A stretch of 64,000 bases of DNA from NCBI RefSeq assembly GCF_010731615.1, contig NZ_AP022618.1, positions 3,720,001 to 3,784,000 of the forward strand, given 5' to 3'. The stretch comes from Mycolicibacterium insubricum (GTDB lineage: Bacteria; Actinomycetota; Actinomycetes; Mycobacteriales; Mycobacteriaceae). The position numbers and the translations under genes are program-made. This document shows positions 34,266-43,069 of the stretch, one piece after another (within the stretch, counting starts at the first letter, position 1; every line of letters begins with the position of its first letter). The notes under the pieces were generated by a model. The model made no database searches and was not told the DNA's origin. It worked only from the letters and a program-made list of their open reading frames with translations.

Positions 34266-35547
34266 ATGAGTTCGAATGGGGCCTTGACCAGCGTTTATAC
34301 GCCTCCCGGCAACCGCCGGGACGAGCGGCTGCGGGTGCTCTTCGACGAACTGAGTGAGCTGTGCGGCCAGCGCAACGCGATCGACGGCCAGATCGTGGAC
34401 ATCGTCGCCGAAATCGACCACGACGAACTGTGGGGCAGCACCGGCGCCCGTTCCGTCGCGGGGCTGGTGGCCTGGAAAACCGGCAGCACCACCGGACATG
34501 CCGCCGCGATCACCGCCATCGCCCACCGCGTCGAAGAATTCCCCCAGTGCACCCAGGCGCTGCGCGACGGGCAACTGTCCCTCGACCAAATCGGGGTCAT
34601 CGCCGCCCACGCCGGCAAAGGCTCCGACGCCCACTACGCCCAACTCGCCTCGGTCGCCACCGTCACCCAGCTGCGCACCGCGGTGAAACTGGAGCCACGC
34701 CCCGACACCGACCCGAAACCGGGCCCGCGCCCCGGGATCCACAAGACCGGTGCTGACGACTACGACAACTGGCGCATCACCCTCCCGCACATCGAATCCG
34801 CCAAATTCGCCGCCGCCCTGGCGTCGCATCGTGACGCCCTGTTCGCCCAATGGACCCGCGACCACGACGGCCGCCAACCCGACGACGAGCAGCGCCGCGG
34901 CCAGGCCCCCGACAACGAGGCCCCGGTGCCGACGAATCTGGATGCGTTCCTGCGGCTGATCGAGCACGGCTGGGACACCGAAGCCACCGCCCGCCCGCAC
35001 GGCCAGCACACCACCGTCGTCGTACATCTGGACCTCGCCACCAAGATCGCCAACCTGCACCTGGGCCCCCTGCTGCCCGACGCAGATCGCCAGTACCTGA
35101 CCTGCGATGCCACCTGCGAGGTGTGGTTTCACCGCGACGGCACCCTCATCGGCGCCGGACACCGCACCCGCACCATCAACCATGCGCCGCGCCCTGGAAC
35201 ACCGCGACCACACCTGCGTGGTACCCGGCTGCGCAGCCACCTGCGGCCTGCACGCACACCATCTGATCCACTGGGACAACGGCGGCCCCACCGAGCTGTG
35301 GAACCTGGTACTCGTGTGCCCCTACCATCACCGGCTGCACCATCGTGGTGTCATCACCATCACCGGCCCCGCCGACCGACTGAAAGTCACCGACGCCGAG
35401 GGAGAAGAACTGTTCGGCGGATCGCTGGCCCACCCACCCCAGAACCCGCCGCCGGCCGTCGCCCGCTACCCCGGACCCACCGGCGAACGCGCAAACTGGT
35501 GGTGGTACAACCCCTTCCAACCCCAAGCACCACCGGCCATCGAATAG
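34266..35547 (+). pseudogene. 13E12-type DUF222/HNH protein, broken by a frameshift near 35180
   Basis: The first reading frame (from the ATG at 34266) carries the DUF222 domain of mycobacterial 13E12 repeat proteins: LFDELSELCGQRNAIDGQIV, then SVAGLVAWKTGST and ATVTQLRTAVKLEP (positions about 20-140). After TLIGAGHRTRTINH the frame becomes Arg/Pro nonsense, while the frame one base away continues MRRALEHRDHTCVVPGC, LHAHHLIHW, NLVLVCPYHHRLHHRG, which is the HNH nuclease domain. A 1-bp insertion or 2-bp deletion near 35178-35183 therefore separates the domains. It may be a recent pseudogene or a sequencing error; 13E12 genes are repetitive in mycobacteria and often degrade. Confidence 0.85.
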
Positions 35548-35608
35548 GTGACAATGGGGAAGACCAATCAGGTGGCTTCCCAAAGGACGTCGGTGGCACC
35601 GGACGGGA

Positions 35609-35629
35609 ACGTCGGACGTCGGACGTCGG
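35609..35629. repeat. three tandem copies of ACGTCGG
   Basis: Three perfect 7-bp units in the 117-bp convergent gap after the 13E12 gene. No function evident; likely slippage product. Confidence 0.7.
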
Positions 35630-35651
35630 CCAAAGAGCCCAACCACCGGTC

Positions 35652-35677
35652 CGTCGGCCCACAGTTATCGGCCGACG
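35652..35677. terminator. hairpin at the end of the SnoaL-like gene
   Basis: CGTCGGCC (35652-35659) pairs with GGCCGACG (35670-35677) around a 10-nt loop. It overlaps the stop codon of the minus-strand SnoaL-like gene and could end transcription from either side. Confidence 0.4.
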
Positions 35678-36096
35678 AACCAGAGGCTCTCTTCCCGCAG
35701 TGACCTGCTGCGCCAACCGGCATCACCGCGAACCAACTCGTGGTGGTAATACCCACCGCATGAGGTGAGCTCAGTGGCCCCGGGCAGCCGGAACGGGTTG
35801 TAGAACATCGCCCGCACGGTCGCGGAGTCCCCATCGTAGTCGAGCAGTTCGATGTTCGTGATGTAGTGCATGCTCATCTCGATGACGCCGAAGTTCTCGG
35901 CCATCCACGCCACCACCTCATCACGCGGTCCGGCGATCACCCCGGCCGACGAGTAGTCGATGAAGGCGTCCTCGGTGAACACCGACCGGTAGAGTTCCCA
36001 GTCTTTGCCGTCGACCGCCCGCGCATAGGTGTGGAGCAGCTCGGAGATCTCCGCGCGGTCGATAACCCGCGCAATGTCGTTGGCGGAAGGGCTCAT
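35665..36096 (-). CDS. SnoaL-like / NTF2-fold protein
   Basis: A 143-residue single-domain protein. The N-terminal helix DRAEISELLHTYARAVDGKDWELYRSVF and the strand YITNIELLDYDGDSATVRAMFYN (positions about 14-40 and 78-100) are typical of the SnoaL/scytalone-dehydratase fold, which hosts hydratases, isomerases and some non-catalytic proteins. ATG overlaps the preceding aldehyde dehydrogenase stop by 4 nt, so both are made together. It may act on an intermediate of the same pathway; no catalytic residue assignment is safe. Confidence 0.82.
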   Translation of the reverse strand: MSPSANDIARVIDRAEISELLHTYARAVDGKDWELYRSVFTEDAFIDYSSAGVIAGPRDEVVAWMAENFGVIEMSMHYITNIELLDYDGDSATVRAMFYNPFRLPGATELTSCGGYYHHELVRGDAGWRSRSLREESLWFVGR

Positions 36097-37577
36097 TCCG
36101 GCATTCCGATGGTCTTGATGTGCAAATATTCCTCATAGCCGTGGGTGCCGTTGCGGTAGCCGAGACCGCTCTGACCGGTACCGCCGAACGGGCTGTTGAT
36201 ACCGAAGTGGCTCTTGCCGTTGATGCTGACGTTCCCGGTCCGCATCCGGGCGGCGATGGCGAACGCCCGGTCCACGTCGGCGCTGCTGACCTCGCCGGAC
36301 AGTCCGTAGATGCTGTTGTTGGCGATGGCGACTGCCTCGTCGTCTGTGTCGTACGGCGTGACGGTCAGCACCGGGCCGAAGATCTCCTCCTGCGCGATCC
36401 GGCTGTTCGGGTCGACGTCGACGAGCAGGGTGGGCTGGGTGTAGTAGCCGACCGGCAGGTTCCCCGGGATCCCGCCACCGGTGACCAGCCGGGCGCCGTC
36501 GTCGATGCCGTCTCGGATCAGGCCGAGCACCTTCTGGCGTTGTGTCTCGCTGATCTGCGGGCCCTGCATGACGCCCGGGGTCCACGGGTCGCCGACCGGG
36601 AAGTTCTCCATCATCTGCTTGAGCCCTTCGATACCCTCCTCATAGCGGCTGCGCGGCAGCAGGATTCGGCTGGGCAGCACACAGCTCTGGCCGGACATCA
36701 CGCAGGCCATCATGGCGGCCAGCGGCATGGCCGAGCCGAGATCGGCGTCGTCGAGCACGATGTGCGCGGATTTGCCGCCCAGTTCCAGCAGCGTCTTCTT
36801 CACCGTCGGGGCGGCCGCGGCCAGGATGGCGCGGCCGGTCGCCGTCGACCCGGTGAAGGTGATCATGTCCACCCGCGGGTCGGCGGTCAGCGCCGCGCCG
36901 ACCTCGTTGGCGTTGGACACCACCACGTTGAACACCCCGGCCGGGATGTCGGTCTCCTCGGCGACGATCCGGCCGAGTTCGGTGCCCGACCAGGGGGTGA
37001 GCTGGGCGGGCTTGAGCACCACGGTGTTTCCGGCCATCAGGGCCGGAACCGTCTCGGCGACGTTGAGATACAACGGCACATTCCACGGGGTGATCGCGCC
37101 GACCACGCCGTGGGGTTCGTAGCGCAGCACACGTTTGGCCGGGCCGAGCGGGGTCTCGTGCACGCCGTTGTAGCGCAGGTAGTCGAAGGCGGCTCCGAAC
37201 TCGGCCCAGTGCGCGACCTCGTGAATCGGTGCCTCGATCTGGGATCCGGTGACCGTTACCGGGCAGCCGACCTCGGTGATCAGGATCCGCCGCAGCCGTT
37301 CCTTGTTACGGTCGAGCGCCTCGTGCAGCTGCATCAGGCAGTGCCTGCGGAATTCGACGTCGCGTGACCAATCGCCGGCGTCGAAGGCGCGCCGAGCCGC
37401 GCCGACGGCGGCTTCCATGTCGGCGACGGTTCCGTCGGTGGCCACACCGGCCACCTGCTCGCTTGCCGGGTGGATGACGTCGAAGGTGGCACCGCTTGCG
37501 GTGTGCCGGAGTTCGCCGTCGATCAGCATCCGCTCGTCGCCGGCCAACACACCCGTCTCGTTCTGCTCACTCTCCAC
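36093..37577 (-). CDS. NAD(P)-dependent aldehyde dehydrogenase
   Basis: A 494-residue ALDH with FTGSTATGRAIL (about 246), LELGGKSAHIVLDD (about 270), SGQSCVLPSRIL (nucleophilic Cys about 303), EEIFGPVLTVTPYD (about 398) and PFGGTGQSGLGYRNG near the C-terminus. GTG at 37577 has AGAGGAG 8 nt upstream. It is related to the enzyme at 29900 (roughly half identical motifs) and forms an operon with the SnoaL-like gene. Divergent from an SDR. Specific aldehyde unknown. Confidence 0.88.
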   Translation of the reverse strand: MESEQNETGVLAGDERMLIDGELRHTASGATFDVIHPASEQVAGVATDGTVADMEAAVGAARRAFDAGDWSRDVEFRRHCLMQLHEALDRNKERLRRILITEVGCPVTVTGSQIEAPIHEVAHWAEFGAAFDYLRYNGVHETPLGPAKRVLRYEPHGVVGAITPWNVPLYLNVAETVPALMAGNTVVLKPAQLTPWSGTELGRIVAEETDIPAGVFNVVVSNANEVGAALTADPRVDMITFTGSTATGRAILAAAAPTVKKTLLELGGKSAHIVLDDADLGSAMPLAAMMACVMSGQSCVLPSRILLPRSRYEEGIEGLKQMMENFPVGDPWTPGVMQGPQISETQRQKVLGLIRDGIDDGARLVTGGGIPGNLPVGYYTQPTLLVDVDPNSRIAQEEIFGPVLTVTPYDTDDEAVAIANNSIYGLSGEVSSADVDRAFAIAARMRTGNVSINGKSHFGINSPFGGTGQSGLGYRNGTHGYEEYLHIKTIGMPE

Positions 37578-37731
37578 AGCGGCTCCTCTGGTTTCTTCGG
37601 TGACGTTCGATTACCGTTCCGGATGACGCCAAATATGGCTTCCCGCCGATGTTTTCGATTACCCGGACAGTTGCGAGTGACTCTAACTAAGTTGGAGTGG
37701 CACGGAGGCGGTATCGCGCAAGAGGAGCGAG

Positions 37732-38508
37732 ATGACACTGAATCTGGACCTGTCCGGCCGCACCGCCCTGATCACCGGGTCCGGCCAGGGCGTCGGGCAT
37801 GGCCTGGCCCGCACGTTCGCCGAGGCCGGCGCGGCGGTCCTGGTCAACGACCTGCGGGTACAGCGGGCAGAAGAAGCGGCCGCCGAGATCCGCGCCGACG
37901 GCGGGAAAGCCCGGGCACTTCCGTTCGACGTGACCGATTTCGCCGCCGTCACCGCGGCACTCGCCGATGCCGGGCCGGTGGACATACTGGTCAACAATGC
38001 TGGCAACGCGGGTCCGGAGGGGTTCGGCAGCCGCGGCCGGTTCGCCGACTCCGACCCCGGCCAGTGGGAGCCGTTCCTGCGGGTCAACCTCTACGGCGTG
38101 CTGTACTGCACCCGTGCCGTGCTGCCGGCGATGGAGGAGCGCCGCTGGGGGCGGGTCCTCACGATCATCTCCGACGCGGGGCGCACCGGCGATGCGTACG
38201 GCGCGGCGTACGGGGTGTCCAAGGCCGGCGCCGCGGGTCTGACCCGGTCGATCGCCCTGGAGTCGGGCCGGTACGGGGTGACCGCCAACAACATCTCGCT
38301 GGGCACCATGCGCACGCCGATGACCGAACCGGTGTGGGCCGACCCGGATTCGCCGCAGGCCAAGGCGATTCTGTCGGCCTACGCCATCCGCCGGCCCGGT
38401 ACGGCCGATGACCTGGCGGCCCTGGCGGTGGTGCTGGCCGGCGAGCAGGGTTCCTGGATCACCGGCCAGACCATTCCGGTCAACGGCGGCTATTCGTTCG
38501 CGCTGTAG
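37732..38508 (+). CDS. short-chain dehydrogenase/reductase
   Basis: A 258-residue SDR: TGSGQGVGHG (residues 15-24, TGxxxGxG), NNAGNAG near 90, catalytic Ser in TIISDAGRTG, and YGVSKAGAAGL (Tyr-x3-Lys). The C-terminal ITGQTIPVNGGYSF is the classical SDR end. AGAGGAG lies 6 nt before the ATG. It may act as a 3-hydroxyacyl-CoA or ring-alcohol dehydrogenase. Its last 19 bp overlap the convergent FAD monooxygenase gene. Confidence 0.87.
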   Translation: MTLNLDLSGRTALITGSGQGVGHGLARTFAEAGAAVLVNDLRVQRAEEAAAEIRADGGKARALPFDVTDFAAVTAALADAGPVDILVNNAGNAGPEGFGSRGRFADSDPGQWEPFLRVNLYGVLYCTRAVLPAMEERRWGRVLTIISDAGRTGDAYGAAYGVSKAGAAGLTRSIALESGRYGVTANNISLGTMRTPMTEPVWADPDSPQAKAILSAYAIRRPGTADDLAALAVVLAGEQGSWITGQTIPVNGGYSFAL

Positions 38509-39749
38509 CCGGCTGCGCGGAGTTCCGCCGGGGGTGTGGCTTCGGCGGTGATGTCGGAGTTGCGCATCTGGAAGCTGGGGACGGCCTTCATGATTGCGGT
38601 CAACACCAGCCTCAGCAGCGGCGAGCGCCGCATGGACATCATCGCCCGGCGGAAGACCATCGCGGCCCGATTGGGCGGGGTGAACAGCAACGCGCCCTGG
38701 GCGCCGGCCTGCTGGTAGGCGGTGATGTAGGGCCGCAGACGTCGTTCCCATTCGGTAAGCGCGCCCTCCAGCGATCCGGGGTGGGTTTGCAGAACCGTAC
38801 CGAGCAGCTCCGCGCCGGCCATGCCCGAGTACAGGGTGGGGCACCACGCGGAGTCGCCGACCAGCACCACCCGGCCGCGATGCCAGCAGTCCATCTTGAC
38901 CTGCTCAGCCGAGTCGAACAGAAAGTACTCGGCATGTTCGAGGCCGTCGATCACCTCGTCGAGGAGCCTGCCGTACGGCGCCGGCCCGTAGACGGCCCGA
39001 ATCCGCTCGACGGGTGACTCGGTGAACTCGGCGTCGATGTCGTCACTGGCGTAGGAGAACAAAGCGGTCGGCAGGTGGTCGGCGAACGGGTAGACGATCA
39101 GCGAGCGGTCGATTTCGAACTGCATGGCCCCGTCGCTGGGTCCGAGGCCGGTGGGAACGCGCGGCAGCTGGAACGCCGCGACGATCCGCCCGAGCCGGTG
39201 CAGGTAGCGCTCGTGCGGCCCGAACACCAGCGCCCGCACCGTGGACCGCAATCCGTCGGCACCGACGACGAGATCGAAGCGCTCGGTGGTCTCGGCGCCG
39301 CTCACCGTGTTGCGCAGCGTGACGTCCACGCCGTCGGCGTCCTGCGCGATGGCCGTCGGTGTGGTCTGGCACCGTACCTCGACATCGGCCGGCAACGCGT
39401 TGAACAGCGCCTCTTCGACATCGCCGCGCAGCTGCAGCATCGGTTTGGGTTTGAGCGGGATGTCGAAGATACCCACCGACTTTCGCCGCTTTCCGGACCG
39501 TTCGACCTCGAAGTTGCAGCTGGTTGACGGCGGGGTGCGGTCGGGCAGCGCGTCGAAGATGCCGAGCCGGTGCGCGGCGGCCTGGCCGGTGCCCATCGTC
39601 GCGATGAAGTAGCCGTCCTTGCGGCGCCCGGGTGAGCGTTCCACGATGACCGGTTGCCAACCGGCCCGGTGCAGCCGGATCGCCGTCGACATGCCGCTGA
39701 TGCCCAGCCCCACCACCAGTGCCCGGCCAGGGGTGATTCCGTCGCTCAT
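38490..39749 (-). CDS. FAD-dependent monooxygenase (PHBH-like)
   Basis: A 419-residue flavoprotein with GxGxxG in ALVVGLGISGMSTAIRL (about 11-27), DG motif in VVGADGLRSTVRAL (about 160) and GD motif in RVVLVGDSAWCPTLYSGMAG (about 282-301). Such enzymes hydroxylate or epoxidise organic substrates using NAD(P)H and oxygen. I chose the ATG at 39749; the frame extends to a GTG at 39773 that sits closer to the promoter. A perfect inverted repeat lies 50 bp upstream, between this gene and a divergent TetR regulator. Confidence 0.87.
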   Translation of the reverse strand: MSDGITPGRALVVGLGISGMSTAIRLHRAGWQPVIVERSPGRRKDGYFIATMGTGQAAAHRLGIFDALPDRTPPSTSCNFEVERSGKRRKSVGIFDIPLKPKPMLQLRGDVEEALFNALPADVEVRCQTTPTAIAQDADGVDVTLRNTVSGAETTERFDLVVGADGLRSTVRALVFGPHERYLHRLGRIVAAFQLPRVPTGLGPSDGAMQFEIDRSLIVYPFADHLPTALFSYASDDIDAEFTESPVERIRAVYGPAPYGRLLDEVIDGLEHAEYFLFDSAEQVKMDCWHRGRVVLVGDSAWCPTLYSGMAGAELLGTVLQTHPGSLEGALTEWERRLRPYITAYQQAGAQGALLFTPPNRAAMVFRRAMMSMRRSPLLRLVLTAIMKAVPSFQMRNSDITAEATPPAELRAAGYSANE

Positions 39750-39798
39750 CTCTGCGGTTCCCTTCGATCCCACGCTCGCCGTCGCCCGGCGAACCTAT

Positions 39799-39818
39799 AT
39801 GCGAATTACTATTCGCAT
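39799..39818. promoter_or_regulatory. 20-bp inverted repeat, probable TetR operator
   Basis: ATGCGAAT-TACT-ATTCGCAT has two perfect 8-bp arms with a 4-bp spacer. It lies in the 207-bp divergent region between the FAD monooxygenase and the TetR gene. The arms resemble the GAGAAY-N3-RTTCTC half-sites (GCGAAT/ATTCGC), but the spacer is 4, so I treat it as a separate site for the local TetR protein. Confidence 0.65.
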
Positions 39819-39956
39819 TTATATCACGATCCGTATAATCGCGCGAGTATTCACCTGACAGTGCAATGAATACCTGGCCTTTCCGCCCCGGTATCGACCG
39901 GAGCATACGTTCCTGTTTTGAGACAAGACTCCCGTCACCCGGTAACGTCATCGGAC

Positions 39957-40580
39957 ATGACCACATCCGATGCGCCAACCGGGGTCATCCCACCGCGCCA
40001 GGCCCGCAGCCGCGCCGCGCTGGAACGACTGTTGGCCGCAGCTCGCGAGGTGCTGGCAACCCAGGGATTCGACGAGTTCACCATCGCCGCGGTCGCCGAG
40101 CGGGCCGGCGTTTCCGTCGGCGGCGTCTATCGTCGTTTCACCGGCAAGGAGCAGCTACTCGAAGCGGTCATCGACGGCGCGCTCGAGGACCTGCAGACCA
40201 CCATCGCCGGGGCGCTGTCGGCGCGTGCCCCCGGTATCGACGGGGTGCTGGATGCGTTCACCCACGGCTTCGCCGAGTACCTCGCCCGGGTCGGCCCCCT
40301 CTACACCGCTGTGCTGAGCGCACCCCGACCGGCGGATCGCCACGAGAGCGGGCTGGCGGCCATCGCCGGGGTGCAGCGCCTGTTCTTCGACGCCGCGTTA
40401 CCGCACAGCGCCGAGATCACCCACCCGTCGCCGTCGACCGCGCTGACCACCGCGATGCGCACCGTTCTGGCCGCCGGCGTACACCGCGCCGCGGTGGCGC
40501 CGTGGTGGCCCGACGGGCTCGGCTGGGATCAATGGGCCGACGAAATCACCGCCATGACAACGGCGTATCTCACTGCCTGA
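39957..40580 (+). CDS. TetR-family transcriptional regulator
   Basis: A 207-residue TetR protein; HTH at about residues 30-65 (FTIAAVAERAGVSVGGVYRRF followed by TGKEQLL, here shown in part). ATG at 39957 lies 8 nt after TAACGT, so a leaderless transcript is possible; a longer frame to 39918 has no ribosome site. Divergent from the FAD monooxygenase, with a perfect inverted repeat between them, so auto-regulation and repression of that enzyme are likely. Confidence 0.87.
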   Translation: MTTSDAPTGVIPPRQARSRAALERLLAAAREVLATQGFDEFTIAAVAERAGVSVGGVYRRFTGKEQLLEAVIDGALEDLQTTIAGALSARAPGIDGVLDAFTHGFAEYLARVGPLYTAVLSAPRPADRHESGLAAIAGVQRLFFDAALPHSAEITHPSPSTALTTAMRTVLAAGVHRAAVAPWWPDGLGWDQWADEITAMTTAYLTA

Positions 40581-40590
40581 GCGCGGGCCG

Positions 40591-41763
40591 TCAGTGCGTC
40601 GGCATCCCGAGGCCGCGGGCGATGATGTTGCGCTGAATCTCCGACGTGCCGCCGGCGATGGTGCCGGCGAAGCTGCGGAAGTACCGTTCCATCCAGCTGG
40701 CCGACAGATAGTCCAGATCGTAGGGGGCATACGGCGCCGTCGTCGCCGGGTGACGCAGGCCGTCGATGCCGGCCGCTTCCAGCGCCGCCTCGGTGGCGTC
40801 GCGCTCGGCCTCCGAGCCGAGCACCTTGAGCACCGAGATCGACGGGAGGTCCGCCTCCCCGCGAGCCGCGGCGGCCACCGCCCCGGAACCGATCAGCTGC
40901 AGCGCCCGGTGGTCCATCAGCAGCGTGGCGTAGCGGTCGCGCTCGATCTCGGTGCGCGGCTCGAAGTCGGTGATCAGGTTGTGCAGCCGGTCGGCGTACT
41001 GCATCCACATCATGGTGCGCTCATGCCCCAGTGCGCCGTTGGCGACCCGCCAGCCTCCGCCGGCCGGGCCGATGAGGTTCTCCTTGGGCACCCGCACGTC
41101 GGTGAAGAACACCTCGTTGAAGTCGACGTCGTCGGCGTGGCAGATGGTCGGGAAGGGCCGGCGGACCAGCCCCTCGGACTCGGTGGGGATCAGCAGCACG
41201 CTGATGCCCTTGTGCTTGGGCGCCTCCTGGTCGGTGCGCACGAAGGTCAGCAGCACGTCGGCGTCGTGCGCCCCGGACGTCCACACCTTCTGCCCGTTGA
41301 CCACGAAATGATCGCCGTCGGCATCGGCGCGGGTGCGCAGCCCGGCCAGGTCCGACCCGGCGCCCGGCTCGCTCATACCGACCGATGCGGTCATCTCCGC
41401 GCGCAGGATCGGCACCGCCCAGCGTTGCTTCTGCTCCTCGGTGCCGAACGACAGGATGGACGCCGCGACGATGCCCACGCCCTGCGGGTTGTAGGTGTGG
41501 TAGATCCGCCGCCGGGACAGCTCCTCGCGGTGCACGTACTGCTGCACGACGGTCGCATTGCGACCACCGAACTCCGGCGGGTTGCCCGGCAACAGCCAGC
41601 CGGAGTCGAACTGCAGCCGCTGCCAGCGCCGCGCCCATTCCGGGATGTGCGAACAGGTCCGGGAGCGTTCGGCGGTCTCGGCCTCCGGCGGCAGGTTCTC
41701 GTCGAGGAAGGCCACGAACTCGGCCCGGAAGGCCTCGACGTCCGCATCAAAGCTCAGCTGCAT
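40591..41763 (-). CDS. acyl-CoA dehydrogenase family protein
   Basis: A 390-residue FadE-type flavoenzyme: N-terminal helical domain, SVGMSEPGAGSDLAGLRT (about residues 128-145), VNGQKVWTSGAHDADVLL (about 158-175), and C-terminal FAGTIAGGTSEIQRNIIARGLG. The usual catalytic Glu position is not obvious in the C-terminal half by eye. It desaturates an acyl-CoA. It lies behind a perfect GAGAAT-ATC-ATTCTC operator and is divergent from the long catabolic operon starting at 41944, so both sides are probably co-regulated. Confidence 0.87.
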   Translation of the reverse strand: MQLSFDADVEAFRAEFVAFLDENLPPEAETAERSRTCSHIPEWARRWQRLQFDSGWLLPGNPPEFGGRNATVVQQYVHREELSRRRIYHTYNPQGVGIVAASILSFGTEEQKQRWAVPILRAEMTASVGMSEPGAGSDLAGLRTRADADGDHFVVNGQKVWTSGAHDADVLLTFVRTDQEAPKHKGISVLLIPTESEGLVRRPFPTICHADDVDFNEVFFTDVRVPKENLIGPAGGGWRVANGALGHERTMMWMQYADRLHNLITDFEPRTEIERDRYATLLMDHRALQLIGSGAVAAAARGEADLPSISVLKVLGSEAERDATEAALEAAGIDGLRHPATTAPYAPYDLDYLSASWMERYFRSFAGTIAGGTSEIQRNIIARGLGMPTH

Positions 41764-41816
41764 GAAGACCCTCTCCCGATGGCGACCGGCACCCCGCGTC
41801 CGCCGCGGATACCAGC

Positions 41817-41831
41817 GAGAATATCATTCTC
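41817..41831. promoter_or_regulatory. perfect 15-bp operator before acyl-CoA dehydrogenase
   Basis: GAGAAT-ATC-ATTCTC has two perfectly complementary 6-bp arms. It is 53 bp upstream of the acyl-CoA dehydrogenase ATG. This is the best match to the family and defines its core. Confidence 0.68.
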
Positions 41832-41896
41832 AGATGTCGGCCCACCGCCATCCCGCGCACCAATCACACCCGCACGCGAGGCCCTGCCAAACTTTC

Positions 41897-41933
41897 GAGA
41901 ATAACGTTCTTAAAACCGAAGAACGTCGTTGTA
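41897..41933. promoter_or_regulatory. tandem operators before the amidohydrolase operon
   Basis: GAGAAT-AAC-GTTCTT (41897-41911) and AAGAAC-GTC-GTTGTA (41919-41933) start 22 bp apart and end 10 bp before the ATG at 41944. Together with the site at 41817 they cover the 180-bp divergent promoter region. Confidence 0.65.
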
Positions 41934-41943
41934 CGATGAGGTC

Positions 41944-43035
41944 ATGTTCGAGCTCGCCGACGGCACCCGCACTCCCGTGATCGACGCCAGCGTGCACATC
42001 TTCTTCGGATCCAACAAGGACCTGCGGGAGAACTACCTGCGCGAACCGTTCCGCAGCCGCGGCTTCCCCGACTACGAGATGGACTGGTACGGCGCTCCCG
42101 GCGGTGAGTACGCCAAGGGCACCAAGGGGCCCGACGGCCAGTACCCCGGCTCGGACGTCGACGTCGTCGCCAAGCACCTGTTCGACGACCGCGGCGTGGA
42201 CATCGCGGTGTTGCACCCGATGACCCGCGGCATCATGCCCGACCGCCACCTGGGCTCCGCTCTGGCCGCCGCGCACAACGAGATGATGGTGTCCCGCTGG
42301 CTGGAGCACCCCGAGTTCGGCCCGCGGTTCCGCGGCACCATCCGCGTCGACCCCGACGACATGGCCGGCGCGCTGCGCGAGATCGCCAAGTACAAGGACC
42401 ACCCGCAGGTGGTGCAGATCGGCATTCCGCTGCAGTCTCGCGAGCTCTACGGCAAGCCGCAGTTCTGGCCGCTGTACGAAGCCGCGATCGACGCGAGCCT
42501 GCCGATCGCCGCGCACATCGAGGTCGGCGCCGGAATCGCGTTCCCGCCGACCCCGTCCGGGCGCACCCGCACCCACGAGCAGTTCGCCGGGTTCATGGGC
42601 CTGAACTACATCTATCACCTGCTCAACATGATCGCCGAGGGTGTTTTCGAGCGGTACGACGCGTTGAAGTTCGTCTGGGCCGACGGCGCCGGGGACCTGC
42701 TGACCCCGTTCATCTGGCGGATGGACTGTTTCGGCCGGCCGCACCTGGAGCAGACCCCGTGGGCACCGAAGATGCCCAGCGACTACCTGCCCGGCCACGT
42801 GTACTTCGTCCAGGGCGCCTTCGACGGCCCCGGTGACACCGAGTTCGCCGGCGAGTGGTTCGGCTTCACCGGCAAGGACGACATGACCATGTTCGGCTCC
42901 AGCTATCCGCACTGGCACCTGGCCGAGCTCAAGGTCCCCGCCTCCTACACCGAGCAGCAGCGCGAAAAGTTCTGCTGGCGTAATGCCGCCGAGCTCTACG
43001 GCATCGAGATTCCCGCCGGGCTGGCCGCCCACTAG
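41944..43035 (+). CDS. amidohydrolase-family protein (Amidohydro_2 type)
   Basis: A 363-residue TIM-barrel metal-dependent hydrolase. VIDASVHIFFG near residue 11 replaces the usual D-x-H, while IAAHIEVG (about 197), LKFVWADGAGDLLTPFIWRMD (about 240) and MFGSSYPHWHL (about 320) match the family. Members include decarboxylases and C-C hydrolases such as ACMSD and LigW-type enzymes. GAGG lies just before the ATG with short spacing; TTG at 41929 is an alternative. First gene of the plus-strand operon; a paralogue follows. Ring-carboxylate decarboxylation or retro-aldol-like cleavage is possible. Confidence 0.82.
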   Translation: MFELADGTRTPVIDASVHIFFGSNKDLRENYLREPFRSRGFPDYEMDWYGAPGGEYAKGTKGPDGQYPGSDVDVVAKHLFDDRGVDIAVLHPMTRGIMPDRHLGSALAAAHNEMMVSRWLEHPEFGPRFRGTIRVDPDDMAGALREIAKYKDHPQVVQIGIPLQSRELYGKPQFWPLYEAAIDASLPIAAHIEVGAGIAFPPTPSGRTRTHEQFAGFMGLNYIYHLLNMIAEGVFERYDALKFVWADGAGDLLTPFIWRMDCFGRPHLEQTPWAPKMPSDYLPGHVYFVQGAFDGPGDTEFAGEWFGFTGKDDMTMFGSSYPHWHLAELKVPASYTEQQREKFCWRNAAELYGIEIPAGLAAH

Positions 43036-43069
43036 GGCGACGGCAGGCACAACAGGAAGGGGCAGCGCC

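Noticed and set aside
32778..35291. 837-codon minus-strand open frame opposite the P450 and 13E12 genes
   Set aside because: It spans two unrelated genes antisense, is low-complexity, and has no motif; the plus strand carries a complete P450 signature.
37600..37665. TTCGATTACC occurring twice between the aldehyde dehydrogenase and SDR genes as an operator
   Set aside because: Only a short direct repeat; inverted symmetry and regulon half-sites are too weak.
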